The notes under the pieces: generated by a model
Seen by the model: only the letters and a program-made list of their open reading frames with translations
Database searches by the model: none
What the model was told of the DNA's origin: nothing
DNA from: Fidelibacterota bacterium
GTDB taxonomy: Bacteria > Bipolaricaulota > Bipolaricaulia > Bipolaricaulales > Bipolaricaulaceae
Assembly (NCBI GenBank): GCA_024277405.1
Contig: JAJRVI010000068.1
Coordinates: 1 to 5,705, forward strand
Reading direction: 5' to 3'
DNA: 5,705 nucleotides
Part shown: in pieces, positions 4,221 through 5,705 of the stretch
How positions within the stretch are numbered: position 1 is the stretch's first letter
How the letters are laid out: the number at the start of each line of letters is the position of its first letter
Made by a program: the position numbers and the translations under genes

Positions 4221-5705
4221 TCACGTGATGAGCTTGCTCAAATCCCCGATCTCCCAGAAAAGCGAGAGCAACGCCCTCAGGAAGGAAAGACGGTTCGTCC
4301 GAATCCTCTCGTCGTCCGCCATCACGAACACCCGCTCGAAATAGCGGTGGATCGGCTCGCCCAGCGGGAGCAAGGCCCGGATCGCCCCCACGTAATCCCT
4401 CTCCTCCAGGGCCCGCCGCAGATGGCCCTCGGCCTTGAGATAGGCACGCCAGAGCTCGCGTTCCTCTTCCTGTTGGAACAGCTCTGGGTCGAAGGAGGTG
4501 TCCGCGTGGTCCCCGGTGATGTTCCGCAACCGTTCGAAAAGTTGGGCCACCGCCGCCAGGTCCGCCTCTCCCCGCAGGGAGGCAAGGGCCTGGGCACGCT
4601 CCAACAGCCCGACGAAATCGCCCCGGGGGACCGCGAGCACCGCCTCGACGACGTCGTGGGGGATGCCGTGGTCATCCCGGAGGATGTGGCGCAGCCTCTC
4701 CAGCAGGAACGCCTTCACCTCTTCCGGCCCCCTCCCCTCGGGAAGCCGGGGGTATAGGTCCCTGGCGGCATCGATAAGCCCGAACAGATCCACCATGAGC
4801 CTCTTCCCCAGGATCAGGGCGATCAGGGCATTGGCGGCGCGGCGGATGCCGTAAGGGTCGCGCGAGCCGGTGGGGACCTCGCCGACCAGGATCGCCCCCA
4901 TCACCGTGTCGAGCTTGTCGGCGAGGCTCAGGGCCGTCCCCAACGGGGTCTCCGGGAGTTCGTCCGTCCGGGTCCGGGGCAGGAGATGTTCCTCGATGGC
5001 CTCGGCGACCTCCTCCCGCTCCCCCGAGATCCGGGCGTAGATCCCCCCCATCACCCCCTCGAGTTCGGGGAACTCCTTCACCATCTCCGTGGTGAGATCG
5101 GCCTTGCAGAGGAACGCCGCCCGATCCAGAAGCCTCGCCCCTTCCTCACCCAATCCCAGGGGCCCCACCAGGCGGTTGCAGATCTCCCGGATACGTTGGA
5201 CCTTGTCCCACACGGTCCCGAGGCGCGCCTCGTACACGACCCCTCGCAGATCCGGCACGCGTTCGGCCAGGGGCCTCTTCAGGTCGTTCTCGAAGAAGAA
5301 CCGAGCGTCACGCAAGCGGGCCTTCACCACGCGTTCGTACCCCTGCCTGACGTACCCCTTCTCGTCCTCCTTCCCATCGCGGAACCCGAGGAAGACCGGT
5401 GCGGGCGCCCCATCCCGGGCGAAGGGGACGAACTTCCCCTCCTCGTGGAGGACGGCGGCGATCACCGCGGCGGGGAGGTCCAGGAACTCCGCCGGGAACT
5501 CCCCCACGACCGGGGCGGGCCACTCCAGCGAGCCCACGATGGTCCCCAGAAGCCCCTCCGTCCACAGGGCCCTCACCCCGTGCTCATCCTCCACCCGCGC
5601 CGCCGCCCCCACAATCATCTCCTCCCGTTCCCGCGGATCGGCGACGACCCGGGCCTCCCGGAGCCTCTCCACGTATTCCCCGGGGGAACCCAACGGGAGG
5701 TGACA
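4221..5705 (-). CDS. glyS: Glycyl-tRNA synthetase beta subunit (5' end outside window)
   Basis: This is the C-terminal 494 residues of the beta subunit of the alpha2beta2 glycyl-tRNA synthetase, which charges tRNA-Gly in the cytoplasm together with GlyQ. Typical family segments are present in order. Near the edge is GSPGEYVERLREARVVADPREREEMI. PAAVIAAVLHEEGKFVPF and FLGFRDG follow, then YEARLGTVWDKVQRI. The HD-like region reads FLCKADLTTEMVKEFPELEGVMGGIYA, EAIEEHLLPR, DELPETPLGTALSLADKLDTVMG and PTGSRDPYGIRRAANALIALIL. The C-terminal DALR-like tRNA-binding region ends FERVFVMADDERIRTNRLSFLRALLSLFWEIGDLSKL. The frame is open to the window edge (5705). A TTG at 5693 could be read as a start, but the family is about 690 residues long and the sequence is already deep in the protein, so about 200 residues lie outside. 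The upstream gene is presumably glyQ, which cannot be checked here. Stop TGA at 4223-4221. Confidence 0.96.
   Translation of the reverse strand, partial: CHLPLGSPGEYVERLREARVVADPREREEMIVGAAARVEDEHGVRALWTEGLLGTIVGSLEWPAPVVGEFPAEFLDLPAAVIAAVLHEEGKFVPFARDGAPAPVFLGFRDGKEDEKGYVRQGYERVVKARLRDARFFFENDLKRPLAERVPDLRGVVYEARLGTVWDKVQRIREICNRLVGPLGLGEEGARLLDRAAFLCKADLTTEMVKEFPELEGVMGGIYARISGEREEVAEAIEEHLLPRTRTDELPETPLGTALSLADKLDTVMGAILVGEVPTGSRDPYGIRRAANALIALILGKRLMVDLFGLIDAARDLYPRLPEGRGPEEVKAFLLERLRHILRDDHGIPHDVVEAVLAVPRGDFVGLLERAQALASLRGEADLAAVAQLFERLRNITGDHADTSFDPELFQQEEERELWRAYLKAEGHLRRALEERDYVGAIRALLPLGEPIHRYFERVFVMADDERIRTNRLSFLRALLSLFWEIGDLSKLIT

Noticed and set aside
5691..5693. TTG at 5693 as the start of glyS
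   Set aside because: The frame continues open to the window edge, and the first visible residues already match the middle of the beta subunit.
5089..5703. 204-residue plus-strand open frame
   Set aside because: It lies antisense to glyS and is Ser/Arg-rich with no family motif; glyS is unmistakable on the other strand.

Overview
The window is a GC-rich, gene-dense stretch of a bacterial chromosome (GC richness judged by eye, not computed). It carries seven protein genes in two blocks that point towards each other. DAP decarboxylase and a murein-peptide endopeptidase indicate a bacterium with meso-DAP-type peptidoglycan chemistry. The beta subunit of the alpha2beta2 glycyl-tRNA synthetase is also bacterial. 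The proteins are rich in Glu, Arg and Val, which would suit a thermophile or an uncultured GC-rich lineage, but I cannot name the phylum from this sequence.

Left block, plus strand (1-1263): the C-terminal end of lysA (diaminopimelate decarboxylase, cut by the window edge), a cytoplasmic SH3b + NlpC/P60 cysteine peptidase joined to it by a TGATG stop/start overlap, and a 72-residue acidic protein that I do not recognise. Together they look like an operon. A plausible theme is recovery of DAP-containing wall peptides and conversion of DAP to lysine.

Right block, minus strand (5705 down to 1260): glyS (3' part only), a 166-bp gap, a FolK (HPPK)-like gene, an RNase E/G-family gene coupled to it by a GTGA overlap, a 135-bp gap with a good sigma70-type promoter, and a PiT-family phosphate transporter. 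The transporter and the small unknown gene meet tail to tail, with stop codons that interlock and a hairpin over the junction.

The most unusual points are as follows. The FolK-like protein keeps the family's fold signature but has lost both metal-binding aspartates and most pterin-binding residues. The RNase G-like protein keeps its catalytic core but ends just before the zinc-link cysteines. The second signature of the phosphate transporter has His where Asp is usual. A perfect 7-bp inverted repeat overlaps the transporter's -10 box. No mobile element, CRISPR array, tRNA or rRNA was seen.
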